NCBI GenBank assembly: GCA_036677445.1
Contig: JAVBWI010000009.1
Location: 1 to 27,836 of the forward strand
Source of the DNA: JAVBWI01 sp036677445
Lineage (GTDB): Bacteria; Bacillota; Clostridia; Christensenellales; CAG-138
Reading direction: 5' to 3'
DNA: 27,836 nucleotides
Position 1 is the first letter of the stretch. Each line of letters begins with the position of its first letter. Made by a program: the position numbers and the translations under genes. Of the stretch, positions 1-6,911 are shown piece by piece. Below the pieces are notes generated by a model that saw only the letters and a list, made by a program, of their open reading frames with translations, was not told where the DNA came from and searched no databases.

Positions 1-110
1 GGTTTGGCTAAGGGGTCCCACCTGTTCCCTTTCCGAACACAGAAGTTAAGCCCTTATACGCCGAAAGTACTTGGTTGGAAACGGCCCGGGAGGATAGGTA
101 GCCGCCGGCT
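1..110 (+). rRNA. rrf: 5S ribosomal RNA, 5' end cut by window edge
   Basis: This is the 5S RNA of the large ribosomal subunit. The diagnostic segment CCGAACACAGAAGTTAAGC lies at 33-51, preceded by the conserved CCCACCTGTTCCC stretch, and the 3' strand of helix I (GCCGCCGGCT) is at 101-110. The matching 5' strand of helix I is missing, so roughly the first ten nucleotides lie before the window. Its position suggests the end of an rRNA operon transcribed rightwards. The last 22 nt of this region occur again, identical, at 366-387. Confidence 0.95.
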
Positions 111-154
111 CCCAACGAAAAATAGCACCCACATGGGTGCTATTTTTCGTTGGG
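111..154 (+). terminator. Perfect 20-bp hairpin after 5S rRNA
   Basis: Arms 111-130 and 135-154 are perfectly complementary over 20 bp around the 4-nt spacer ACAT. The descending arm contains TATTTTTCG, so it can act as an intrinsic terminator for the 5S transcript. The stem is longer than usual. With mismatches and one bulge, the complementarity continues outward into the 5S 3' end (85-110) and 155-182. Confidence 0.75.
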
Positions 155-182
155 AGTGGGCAACTATCTTATCCTTCCGGGT
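155..182 (-). repeat. Diverged inverted copy of the 5S rRNA 3' end
   Basis: Read on the minus strand, this segment resembles 5S positions about 85-110, with several substitutions and one extra T at about 169-170. Together with the terminator arms it makes an imperfect palindrome of roughly 46-bp arms centred at 132-133. It may be a remnant of an inverted rRNA-end duplication. No further 5S similarity is visible beyond about 183. Confidence 0.5.
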
Positions 183-185
183 CTA

Positions 186-363
186 GCGCCGGTAAAGCTT
201 CTTGGCTGGAAGGACGGAGCCGACCGCCCCCTGTGGGGGTGAGAGGGAGGCGCAGTCCCAGTGAGGCAAGCCGTACAAGGAAGGCGTTCGCGCCGACACA
301 GTACGGCTATGCCGAACTGAAAGAGCAAAACTGCCGCAAGTTGCGGCAGTTTGCCGCTCCTAT
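186..363. other. Highly structured non-coding insert between 5S 3'-end copies
   Basis: This GC-rich segment has no credible reading frame but contains nested hairpins. CCCCC-TGT-GGGGG lies at 227-239. AGCCGTAC (269-276) pairs with GTACGGCT (301-308) and encloses GGCG-TTCG-CGCC (283-294), a UUCG tetraloop stem. A 12-bp inverted repeat, AAACTGCCGCAA / TTGCGGCAGTTT, is at 328-352, and CCTATTAATAGG at 359-370 is a perfect palindrome. It could be a structured RNA or a palindromic mobile repeat. I could not match it to SRP RNA, RNase P, 6S, tmRNA or a known riboswitch. Confidence 0.45.
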
Positions 364-365
364 TA

Positions 366-387
366 ATAGGTAGCCGCCGGCTCCCAA
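366..387 (+). repeat. Exact 22-nt direct copy of the 5S rRNA 3' end
   Basis: Positions 366-387 are identical to 94-115, which cover the end of the 5S gene and the first bases of its terminator. No other part of a 5S gene precedes it. It therefore looks like a target-end duplication or a recombination scar, with about 250 nt between the copies. Confidence 0.75.
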
Positions 388-395
388 TAACATTT

Positions 396-420
396 AGCCG
401 CATATACACTATGCGGCTTT
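396..420 (+). terminator. Intrinsic terminator behind the second 5S-end copy
   Basis: AGCCGCAT (396-403) and ATGCGGCT (411-418) form a perfect 8-bp stem with a 7-nt loop, followed by TTTTGTGTTT. This is a standard rRNA-operon-type terminator and may be the original terminator of the 5S unit before the insert. Confidence 0.7.
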
Positions 421-766
421 TGTGTTTGCATAAAACTCTAGCTTCTTACACAATGCAAGTCTGGATATAGTTCCTTTCCTCTGCTGTCCCATTTGATACT
501 GTCTAATATACAAGGCGCGAGTCTTGTATATGCCGCATTATTACAGCCCCAGGTCTGCCCATGGTGTAGCGAGGCTAGAAGCGTGCCGCTTTCAAGCCTT
601 GCAGCTCGAGCCATACTTGCAATGCATTTTCTAAAGAATCTATGGTGCGCTACCTACCTCAATTACAGACTCAATTTTGTATCCTTATACCAGCCCACGT
701 CGCGAGTGCATTTTTGTACACAGCGTTCATATTTATTGTTGAGTGTAAATTTTTCATGAAAGCGAT
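421..766. other. Intergenic stretch without recognised gene
   Basis: No convincing reading frame or known RNA is seen. The only clear structure is a 9-bp inverted repeat, ATATACAAG (506-514) with CTTGTATAT (523-531) and an 8-nt spacer, not followed by a T-run. The stretch presumably holds the promoter of the LysM-GH18 gene; no clear sigma-A pair was found, which would fit a sporulation sigma factor but does not prove it. Confidence 0.4.
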
Positions 767-1912
767 GTGGCGATTTTGATTGATTATGTCGTAAGACCCG
801 GCGACACACTTATTTCTATCGCGCAAGCGTTCAGCATCGCGCCCGCTCTTCTTCAATCAATGAATCCGGAATTGGCCGATGTTTCTGATTTTAGCATCGT
901 CGGTCAGGTAATTCGTATACCTTATATTTTTATGCGCCGCATGATTGAAGTAAATGGCTATGCCTTCCCTAACATTGACAGCCAGGTGCTGCTCGATACG
1001 TTACCTTATCTTACCTACTTAAGCTTATTCAGTTATCAGGTCCTGTCCGATGGTTCGCTTGTGGGCATTGACGATACACCGCTGATCCAAACAGCCCGCC
1101 AAGCAAAAGTCGCGCCTATGATGGTTATCACCAACATAGAAGAGAGTGGCTTTTCCGGCGATTTAGCACACACGATACTAACGGATATACAAATACAGCA
1201 AACTCTTATTAATAATGTTATCAATCTCATGAAGTCTAAGAACTATTACGGTCTGAATGTAGATTTTGAATACATTTATCCTGTGGATCGCGGGGCATTT
1301 TCCCGGTTTTTACAGATATGCACGGATCGGCTGCGTCCGCTCGGTTACATTCTTTCCGTTTCGGTTGCTCCCAAGGTGAGCGATCAACAGCGCGGTGTGC
1401 AATACGATGCGTTTGATTATCCCACGATTGGTGGTATTGCCGATCAAGTTATCATTTTAACTTACGAGTGGGGTCATACCTTTGGTCCGCCTTTAGCCGT
1501 TTCACCTATCGATCAGGTACGGCACGTACTCGACTATGCCGTTTCAGTCATTCCCAGTCCAAACATACTGATGGGCATGCCCAATTACGGTTATGACTGG
1601 ACGCTTCCTTATCAAGCATATACGGCTGCGCGCACGCTCTCGTTTACAGAGGCCGAAGAACTTGCCGTTAGCAAGGATGCTGAAATAAGATTCGACGTAG
1701 CATCGCAGGCTTCATACTTTAATTATGTAGATGAGATGGGCATACGTCATGTGGTTTGGTTCGATAACGAGATGGGCATTCGATCACGGCTTGAGCTTGT
1801 CCGGACCTACAATCTTGGTGGCGTAAGCTTCTGGACGGTTAACAGCTTCTCCCCGGCTAGCTATCAAACGATTAATACCATGTTCGACGTGCGCAAAGTG
1901 CTTTCCATATAA
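767..1912 (+). CDS. LysM-GH18 glycoside hydrolase (spore cortex-lytic enzyme SleL/YaaH type)
   Basis: The protein has 381 aa. Residues about 5-51 form one LysM peptidoglycan-binding domain (VVRPGDTLISIAQAFSI ... GQVIRIP), and residues about 57-378 form a GH18 TIM barrel. The catalytic strand YYGLNVDFEYI contains D166 and the presumed acid/base E168. SleL/YaaH enzymes with this layout are N-acetylglucosaminidases that degrade cortex muropeptides during germination. SleL/YaaH often carries two LysM domains, whereas only one is present here. No signal peptide is seen, in line with proteins placed in the spore from the mother cell. The start is GTG at 767 with a weak ribosome binding site (GAAAG); it was chosen because LysM begins directly after it. 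A general GH18 cell-wall enzyme is the alternative. Confidence 0.85.
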   Translation: MAILIDYVVRPGDTLISIAQAFSIAPALLQSMNPELADVSDFSIVGQVIRIPYIFMRRMIEVNGYAFPNIDSQVLLDTLPYLTYLSLFSYQVLSDGSLVGIDDTPLIQTARQAKVAPMMVITNIEESGFSGDLAHTILTDIQIQQTLINNVINLMKSKNYYGLNVDFEYIYPVDRGAFSRFLQICTDRLRPLGYILSVSVAPKVSDQQRGVQYDAFDYPTIGGIADQVIILTYEWGHTFGPPLAVSPIDQVRHVLDYAVSVIPSPNILMGMPNYGYDWTLPYQAYTAARTLSFTEAEELAVSKDAEIRFDVASQASYFNYVDEMGIRHVVWFDNEMGIRSRLELVRTYNLGGVSFWTVNSFSPASYQTINTMFDVRKVLSI

Positions 1913-1918
1913 GATATA

Positions 1919-1951
1919 AAACGGGAAACTAACAACTGTAGTTTCCCGTTT
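1919..1951 (+). terminator. Terminator of the GH18 gene
   Basis: AAACGGGAAACTA (1919-1931) pairs perfectly over 13 bp with TAGTTTCCCGTTT (1939-1951) around a 7-nt loop, 6 nt after the stop codon. The descending arm ends in TTT, and A/T-rich arms allow function in both directions. Confidence 0.75.
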
Positions 1952-2382
1952 CTGATGTCCATGTACGGACATCTATGCGTGTACTATAAAAGTGAGGGTG
2001 ATTTTCCCTTTAAAAAATCAGGCGCATGCTGTCGGGACACCTCCTTGGGGGAGAAAGCGCCCCCTGACAGTCAACTTGTCATCAGTCTTCTTTACAAGAT
2101 ATTGCATCTATATCCCACTGTATACACATTCTCTCAATATGTCAATCATATTGACCCATATTAAGCAATAAACTCATTTCTCCCCTTCCAAGAGTGTTCT
2201 GGATCGTCAATATCAGTTCTTGTATCTGCCGCGTTAAATCCGATGGACAATGAAAAGGCGGCGAAGGAGATCGCCATACAAATCAGTGTTCATAACAGCA
2301 GCAACCTATGAAAGTTAATGAAAAATGCGGCTTTTGTGTCGCCTGTATTCGCTTTTTACTACTAATTGTTGACTTTCTTTTG
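1952..2382. other. Intergenic region, no recognised gene
   Basis: It contains a small hairpin GATGTCC-ATGTAC-GGACATC directly after the terminator. CTGTC at about 2028 can pair with GACAG at about 2084 around a GC-rich, partly self-complementary stretch. A frame open at about 2163-2309 on the plus strand ends in a plausible-looking peptide (LNPMDNEKAAKEIAIQISV) but has no usable start or ribosome binding site; it may be a gene remnant. I recognise nothing else. Confidence 0.35.
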
Positions 2383-2412
2383 GCTCCTTTTCTTTCTGGA
2401 AAGAAAAGGAGC
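2383..2412 (-). terminator. Terminator of the PfkB kinase gene
   Basis: GCTCCTTTTCTTTC (2383-2396) and GAAAGAAAAGGAGC (2399-2412) form a perfect 14-bp stem with a 2-nt spacer (4-6 nt loop in practice), 14 nt after the kinase stop codon. Read on the minus strand it is followed by CAAAAG. It ends the minus-strand kinase transcript. Confidence 0.65.
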
Positions 2413-2426
2413 TCCACGCTCCCCCG

Positions 2427-3368
2427 CTACTGCCGCTGTAAAAACGCCTGTACCTGCTCAAGCGAAGGCATGGCCATCATGCCGCCTTTTTTTGTGGCGC
2501 ACAGCGCGCCTACGGCATTCGCGAAGCGCACACGCTCGGCGATGCTTATCTCCGGATGACGAAGCTGCATATACAGCGAGGAACCCATGAAGGCGTCGCC
2601 GCAGCCGGTGGTATCCACCGCCTGCACAGGGAAGCCTTCCACAAAGCCCTGCTCCTGCGTAGTGGCGTAATACGCGCCTTTTGCGCCGTAGGTAATGTAA
2701 CAGGTCTTAATGCCCATCCCCAGCAATATTTTCGCGCCAGCGGCGGCGTCCTGCGCCGGTACATTCAGCAGCAGCTCCATCTCTTCTTCGGAAATCTTGA
2801 CAACGTCCGCCCAGCGAAGGCCGCCGCGCAGCTCCTCTATGGCGCGCGTACGGCTTTCCCACAGCGGCGCGCGGTAGTTGGGGTCATAGGAGACCTGTAT
2901 CCCCCGCTCCTTCGCATAGCGCAGCGCGGCAAGCGTTGCGGCGCGCGCAGGGTTCCGATTGAGGGATAAGGAGCTGAAATGCAGGTTACGGCATTGATCG
3001 ATGAGGGAAAAATCCAGCTTATCCTCGCTCATCTGCGTATCCGCGCCCGGATCGCGCAAAAACGCAAATTCCCGCTCGCCGTTGTCCGCAAGGCTTACAT
3101 AAGCGAGCGTGGTGTGGATTTCGGGCACGGTCTGGACGCCGCGTCCCTCGATATTACAGGTCTGCAGCATGTTCTTTAAGAAACGACCGAAAAGGTCGTC
3201 CCCCACCGCGCCGATGATCGCGGCGCTGCCGCCGAGCGCCGCCACGGCCGCGGCGCAGTTGGGCGGGCCGCCGCCGGGGTTCATTTCGTATGCGGGGTTG
3301 CCCATGGAGCCGCGACCGGCGGGCGTAAAATCGATCAGATATTCCCCCAGGGCCACGATATCAAACAT
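2427..3368 (-). CDS. PfkB-family carbohydrate kinase (fructokinase-like)
   Basis: This 313-aa cytosolic ribokinase/PfkB-family kinase transfers phosphate from ATP to a sugar. It starts MFDIVALGEYLIDFTP and carries the N-terminal substrate motif NPGGGPPNCAAAVAALGG (PfkB signature 1). Near the C-terminus, VDTTGCGDAFMG is signature 2, with the catalytic Asp in GCGD and the anion hole. The closest match by eye is bacterial fructokinase, but the exact sugar cannot be fixed. The start at 3368 is preferred over an ATG 8 codons upstream because GAGGAGG lies 7 nt before it and the family begins with this strand. The gene is monocistronic, with its own promoter and terminator; no sugar transporter is adjacent. 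Confidence 0.9.
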   Translation of the reverse strand: MFDIVALGEYLIDFTPAGRGSMGNPAYEMNPGGGPPNCAAAVAALGGSAAIIGAVGDDLFGRFLKNMLQTCNIEGRGVQTVPEIHTTLAYVSLADNGEREFAFLRDPGADTQMSEDKLDFSLIDQCRNLHFSSLSLNRNPARAATLAALRYAKERGIQVSYDPNYRAPLWESRTRAIEELRGGLRWADVVKISEEEMELLLNVPAQDAAAGAKILLGMGIKTCYITYGAKGAYYATTQEQGFVEGFPVQAVDTTGCGDAFMGSSLYMQLRHPEISIAERVRFANAVGALCATKKGGMMAMPSLEQVQAFLQRQ

Positions 3369-3414
3369 ACCGTTTCCTCCTCGTAAAAACAACTATCCGG
3401 ATACTATTGAATTA

Positions 3415-3423
3415 ATTATAGCA
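3415..3423 (-). promoter_or_regulatory. Extended -10 promoter of the PfkB kinase
   Basis: On the minus strand the sequence TGCTATAAT gives a perfect -10 (3420-3415) with an extended TG. No good -35 hexamer lies 17 nt upstream (GTGCAT). It is 46 nt ahead of the chosen start codon. Confidence 0.55.
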
Positions 3424-3526
3424 TGGTTTTTCAGCCGATGCACCCGTATCCCCTGCCTCTGCCGAATTATAGCTGACGCGCTTCCTCCAGCCAATCTCGA
3501 ATACGATGGTCTCACGTTTCAAAATC

Positions 3527-3555
3527 TGGACAAGCAACTACCTGTGCAATATACT
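3527..3555 (+). promoter_or_regulatory. Sigma-A promoter of the YoaP-like gene
   Basis: TGGACA (3527-3532) and TATACT (3550-3555) match consensus at 5/6 each with an ideal 17-nt spacer. The leader is about 38 nt and includes CAGGAGGA in front of the ATG at 3600. Confidence 0.65.
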
Positions 3556-3599
3556 CTTCCTAATATAGATTTTGGAATTGTACGTCAGGAGGAACCGAA

Positions 3600-4364
3600 A
3601 TGCAGTTTATCACCGTTGACGCAAACAATATTGAGCGGGAGCATATTTGCTGCGCGATCACAGATAAGAAGGACGAAACCTGCGTATCCTCAAAAAAAGC
3701 ATGGATGAAGGAACGGTTTGCTGACGGACTGGTTTTTCGCAAGCTGGACGCGCGCGGCAAGGTGTTTATAGAATATATCCCGGCTGAGAATGCATGGTGC
3801 CCCGTCGAAGCGAACAACACGATGTTTATCAATTGCTTCTGGGTGTCCGGCCAATTCAAAGGGCAGGGCTACGCCAATGCGCTGCTGGATATGGCAATTG
3901 CGGACGCCAAGGCACAGGGGAAAAATGGACTGACCGTATTGTCCTCAAAAAAGAAGCTCCCCTTCCTCTCTGACCCGGCATATCTCAAGTATAAGGGTTT
4001 TATGGTAGCGGATACGGCTGAGCCGCAGTATACGCTTCTATATCTGCCCTTGGACGGGTCAGCGGCCGCACCTCGATTCAAGGCATGCGCCAAGCGGGGA
4101 GAAATCGAAGAAAAGGGCATGGTGTTGTATTATTCCAATCAGTGTCCGCACACGGATAAATACGCGCCGCTGATTTGCGACATAGCCGCACAGCGGGGCG
4201 CCACGCTCAAGCTTATAAAATTCGAAACGAAGGAGCAGGCTCAAAACGCGCCAGCGCCCTTTACAACATACAGCTTCTTTTTTGACGGACGGCTTGTTAC
4301 AAACGAGATATTCTCGGAAAAGAAGTTTGATCAGTTCTTATGCGATCACGGATTTTCAGAGTAA
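3600..4364 (+). CDS. GNAT N-acetyltransferase with YoaP-like C-terminal domain
   Basis: This 254-aa protein has two modules. Residues about 1-150 are a GNAT acetyltransferase fold with the acetyl-CoA pyrophosphate loop QFKGQGYA at 85-92. Residues about 172-250 are a YoaP-like, thioredoxin-fold-looking domain opening with YYSNQCPHTDKY, where C182 stands at the position of a redox cysteine but is not part of CxxC. It matches the B. subtilis YoaP family, whose substrate is unknown to me. The start is secure: CAGGAGGA lies 6-7 nt upstream behind a good promoter. It is monocistronic and convergent with the lipoprotein gene. Confidence 0.85.
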   Translation: MQFITVDANNIEREHICCAITDKKDETCVSSKKAWMKERFADGLVFRKLDARGKVFIEYIPAENAWCPVEANNTMFINCFWVSGQFKGQGYANALLDMAIADAKAQGKNGLTVLSSKKKLPFLSDPAYLKYKGFMVADTAEPQYTLLYLPLDGSAAAPRFKACAKRGEIEEKGMVLYYSNQCPHTDKYAPLICDIAAQRGATLKLIKFETKEQAQNAPAPFTTYSFFFDGRLVTNEIFSEKKFDQFLCDHGFSE

Positions 4365-4375
4365 TATCCCTTTTT

Positions 4376-4409
4376 AAAAGACAAAGCGGCCCGTGAAAGC
4401 GGGCCGCTT
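4376..4409 (-). terminator. Terminator between convergent YoaP-like and lipoprotein genes
   Basis: AAGCGGCCCG (4384-4393) and CGGGCCGCTT (4400-4409) form a perfect 10-bp GC-rich stem with loop TGAAAG. On the minus strand it is followed by TGTCTTTTAAAAA, so it mainly ends the lipoprotein transcript. On the plus strand only TTATG follows, so it is a weaker end for the acetyltransferase transcript. Confidence 0.75.
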
Positions 4410-4425
4410 ATGCAGGCTGATTTTC

Positions 4426-5241
4426 TTAATATGTCTTTTCCGAGCCGTTTTCGAATACCGTGAGCGTATTGCCGTTAAGAATGAGATACGTCTCGCCATT
4501 TTTTACAAAATCCACGGTCAGCGCGCTGTTTTTGAATATGGACGCGGGCTTGCTGTTTATGCTTTCCATACCAAAAGCGGCTATGCTTGATTTATCACAG
4601 AACGATGTAATCTTTGTAAACGTTCCGTCACCATTTTTAGTGAAGTACTGCGAAGCGTACCCGTCGCCTACCCGCACGGATTCGAAGAACAGCGTTTCCG
4701 CACCGTCGGCATCCGTGATGGAGGATTGCATGGAATCGGTCGCCTTGTCGTATACGCAGGTCTGCACAATCTTGCCGCCCTCGCTATCGGCATAAGTTAT
4801 GGTATAGCCTCCGCCGGATTTATTGATGACAACGTCGTTCATGCCCAGTATGGCAAGCCCCGCGGCGGCGGCCTGCTCATCCGCGGTGAGGAAGGTAAGC
4901 GGTATGAGTGTCAAATCCACCATGCTCACGGGCAACAGCGTCAATGCCATCGACATATACAGTTCTTCGTTTTCTTCCAGCTTTGCATTGAGCCGCTCAT
5001 ACGCGGCGCCTTTGATTTCGATGTATTTCGAGTACGACTCCGCGGGCGACTCCGCGCCTGCACCGACGGAAACGGAAGGCTCCTGCGCGGGCTGCTCCTG
5101 CTCCTGCCGACTCCCCTGCTGCTCTTGCCCGGCAGCATTCTTTGCTTCATTCGCCATCCGCGCCAGCTTACCCATTCCGCAGCCTGTCAACGACAGCGCC
5201 AGCAGGAACAGCGCGAGCAGTATTGCAAGACTCTTTTTCAT
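4426..5241 (-). CDS. Putative lipoprotein of unknown function
   Basis: This is a 271-aa exported lipoprotein. Residues 1-20 are a signal peptide (MKK, then a leucine-rich core) with lipobox LTGC, so C21 would be lipidated and anchored on the outer face of the membrane. Residues about 38-65 are a Gln/Glu/Ser/Pro-rich linker. The rest (about 70-271) is a soluble domain rich in beta-strand-like stretches (YLILNGNTLTVFENGSEKTY at the C-terminus) that I do not recognise. The start is supported by GGGAATTGAACA before the ATG. It is monocistronic, with a terminator 17 nt after the stop. No partner gene suggests a role. Confidence 0.8.
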   Translation of the reverse strand: MKKSLAILLALFLLALSLTGCGMGKLARMANEAKNAAGQEQQGSRQEQEQPAQEPSVSVGAGAESPAESYSKYIEIKGAAYERLNAKLEENEELYMSMALTLLPVSMVDLTLIPLTFLTADEQAAAAGLAILGMNDVVINKSGGGYTITYADSEGGKIVQTCVYDKATDSMQSSITDADGAETLFFESVRVGDGYASQYFTKNGDGTFTKITSFCDKSSIAAFGMESINSKPASIFKNSALTVDFVKNGETYLILNGNTLTVFENGSEKTY

Positions 5242-5317
5242 TGTTCAATTCCCTTTCAATTCGTCGTTATTTTTAAGGCTTTTGTAAGCAAATACCCTTA
5301 GTAAATGCCGTAATTTC

Positions 5318-5345
5318 ATTATAAACAATTGCATTCTTTCCCCAA
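5318..5345 (-). promoter_or_regulatory. Candidate promoter of the lipoprotein gene
   Basis: On the minus strand there is a perfect TATAAT (5323-5318), with TTGGGG (5345-5340) 16 nt upstream. The -10 is strong and the -35 is poor. It lies about 77 nt ahead of the start codon. Confidence 0.45.
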
Positions 5346-6279
5346 AACAGAATACTGCTCTTTTAAGACATTTTAAAGCTTTACGCGCTGCCCGAAAGAG
5401 GCAGAAAAACAAAAATCAAACCAGCAGCACAATAGGGATGCGCACGCATGTCAGCGGTATATGCTACTTCATATGCGCGGCAATCGCACAAACAAACCGA
5501 TGCATCCGCCCTTTGACATCGGAGACGCCACAATTATGGAATAATGTTGCGTAATTTTTACTGTAAACAGTGTGTATCATGCGTCATACGTTAAAAACCG
5601 GGATATACTACACCTGTATTGCGGTCCGCATTATGTGTAGGATGCTCCCGTCGGGAAGGCGCGCTACGCAGCATACATCATTCATGTTTTTTTATTTAAT
5701 TGAATTATCGCGCGTAATTATATGAATTCCTTTTGCTAATTCACGCATTTTATTATCCCTGCCGAAATTCCACCGGTCCTGCGAATTTTTGCGAATAATT
5801 CGCGCTAATTCCATATTATCGCGGCCGTTATACAAAACCGGCAGATGAGATTTCGCGAAAGCAGCCGCATTTTCTGGATTTTTCGCCTATCACTGCGTAG
5901 ATGAAAGAGCAATATGCTTCCTTGGTTCATGCGGCAAAAAGTAATTATGGTATATTGTCAGCACATTTTTTTATAATTATGAATTGCATCTTTCTTTAAA
6001 ACAGTGCAAGATGCATTTCATCCATACAATTCGAATTAAAATCAATACTGCCTGTGAAATAAATAGTTTTAAAAATTAGATTGATTTTGCACGCTTTTCG
6101 ACGCAAATAGTCGGCTTATGATCGGCATTGTGCATGCGGCGTACCATGTTTTCAAATTTTTCAGCCTATTCATGTCGTCTCGAATTCGATGATACAGAAA
6201 TGGAATTTTGTGCATGCGTTCATTTTTTAAGGGCTGTGAAGAGCTATGCGGCCCGCACGCCGCATGCGGTAGGTGCATA
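5346..6279. other. Long AT-rich non-coding region with scattered palindromes
   Basis: No credible gene is seen in about 930 nt between the lipoprotein and padR genes. Features seen are an imperfect cruciform at 5608-5640 (CTACAC ... GCGG-T-CCGC ... GTGTAG); AATTA-TCGCGCG-TAATT at 5703-5719; GCGAAT-A-ATTCGC at 5791-5803, preceded by another GCGAATT; and repeated short GCATGCG-like words. The TTCGCG/CGCGAA-rich words between about 5700 and 5890 could be binding sites or a non-coding RNA. Nothing known was recognised. Confidence 0.35.
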
Positions 6280-6330
6280 TTGACACATCTATATCAACAT
6301 GCTATAGTATATATCATGCTGATATAGATG
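6280..6330 (+). promoter_or_regulatory. PadR-type promoter with overlapping palindromic operator
   Basis: A perfect -35 TTGACA (6280-6285) and -10 TATAGT (6303-6308) are 17 nt apart. An inverted repeat covers the spacer and the start region: CATCTATATCAACATG (6286-6301) and CATGCTGATATAGATG (6315-6330), with 15 of 16 positions complementary and a 13-nt centre holding the -10. A repressor dimer here would block the polymerase, so PadR autorepression is the natural reading. Confidence 0.85.
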
Positions 6331-6339
6331 AGGTACGAT

Positions 6340-6906
6340 ATGTCAAAACAAAATACGACCCGTTTCATATTGCTGGGGCTATTAAGCCACGAAGACATGA
6401 GCGGCTACGATATGAAAAAGCGTATGGATATTATGGTAAGCTCCTTCTGGAACGTCGGTTACGGGCAGATATACCCCACCCTTGCGGAGCTGGAACGGGA
6501 GGGATTGATTTTTAAAGCTGCCGGGGCAGTATCCAAAGGGCCGCAGAAGAACCTGTACTCCATTACGCAGGCAGGCAGGGAGCATTTACAGGCTTGGCTT
6601 GCGCTGCCGGCGGAAAAGGAATACACCAAATATGAAATACTGCTCAAGCTGTTTTTCAGCGGCAGCATGCCCGTCGCCGATAACGTGAAGCGCATCCAGG
6701 CGTTTAACGAAAGGCACCGTCAAAACCTCGGCACTATACTGCAGTTCAAATCCGAGCTGGCCGGTATATTGGATACCGCACCCGATCACCTGTATTACTA
6801 CATCACTGTTTTGTTTGGGGAATACGTGTATAAGGCGTATCTGCAATGGGCGGACGAAGCGCTCAGGCTGCTTGGCGAAGCGAAAACCCATGCCGACAAG
6901 GAGTAA
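6340..6906 (+). CDS. PadR-family transcriptional regulator
   Basis: The protein has 188 aa. Residues about 5-85 are the PadR winged helix (RFILLGLLSHEDMSGYDMKK ... FWNVGYGQIYPTLAELEREG ... KNLYSITQAGREHL). Residues about 90-175 match the C-terminal dimerisation helices of the Vir_act_alpha_C type. PadR proteins usually repress their own operon until a small molecule such as a phenolic acid or toxic compound binds. The start at 6340 was chosen over the in-frame ATG at 6328 because GATGAGG lies 6 nt before it and the upstream ATG sits inside the operator. The downstream polyferredoxin gene begins 5 nt after the stop, so it is the probable regulated gene. Confidence 0.92.
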   Translation: MSKQNTTRFILLGLLSHEDMSGYDMKKRMDIMVSSFWNVGYGQIYPTLAELEREGLIFKAAGAVSKGPQKNLYSITQAGREHLQAWLALPAEKEYTKYEILLKLFFSGSMPVADNVKRIQAFNERHRQNLGTILQFKSELAGILDTAPDHLYYYITVLFGEYVYKAYLQWADEALRLLGEAKTHADKE

Positions 6907-6911
6907 ATAGT

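Noticed and set aside
155..182. A second, inverted functional 5S gene
   Set aside because: Similarity stops after about 30 nt and the conserved loop regions of 5S are absent.
186..363. SRP RNA, RNase P, 6S, tmRNA or cobalamin riboswitch
   Set aside because: None of the conserved cores of these RNAs could be found; the similarity is limited to general hairpin richness.
2163..2309. Plus-strand open frame ending in LNPMDNEKAAKEIAIQISV
   Set aside because: Looks protein-like but has no start codon with a ribosome binding site and matches no family I know; mentioned only as a possible remnant.
6069..6278. 69-aa minus-strand frame in the long non-coding region
   Set aside because: No ribosome binding site, composition unlike the real genes (many His, Ser and Arg), and no recognisable motif.
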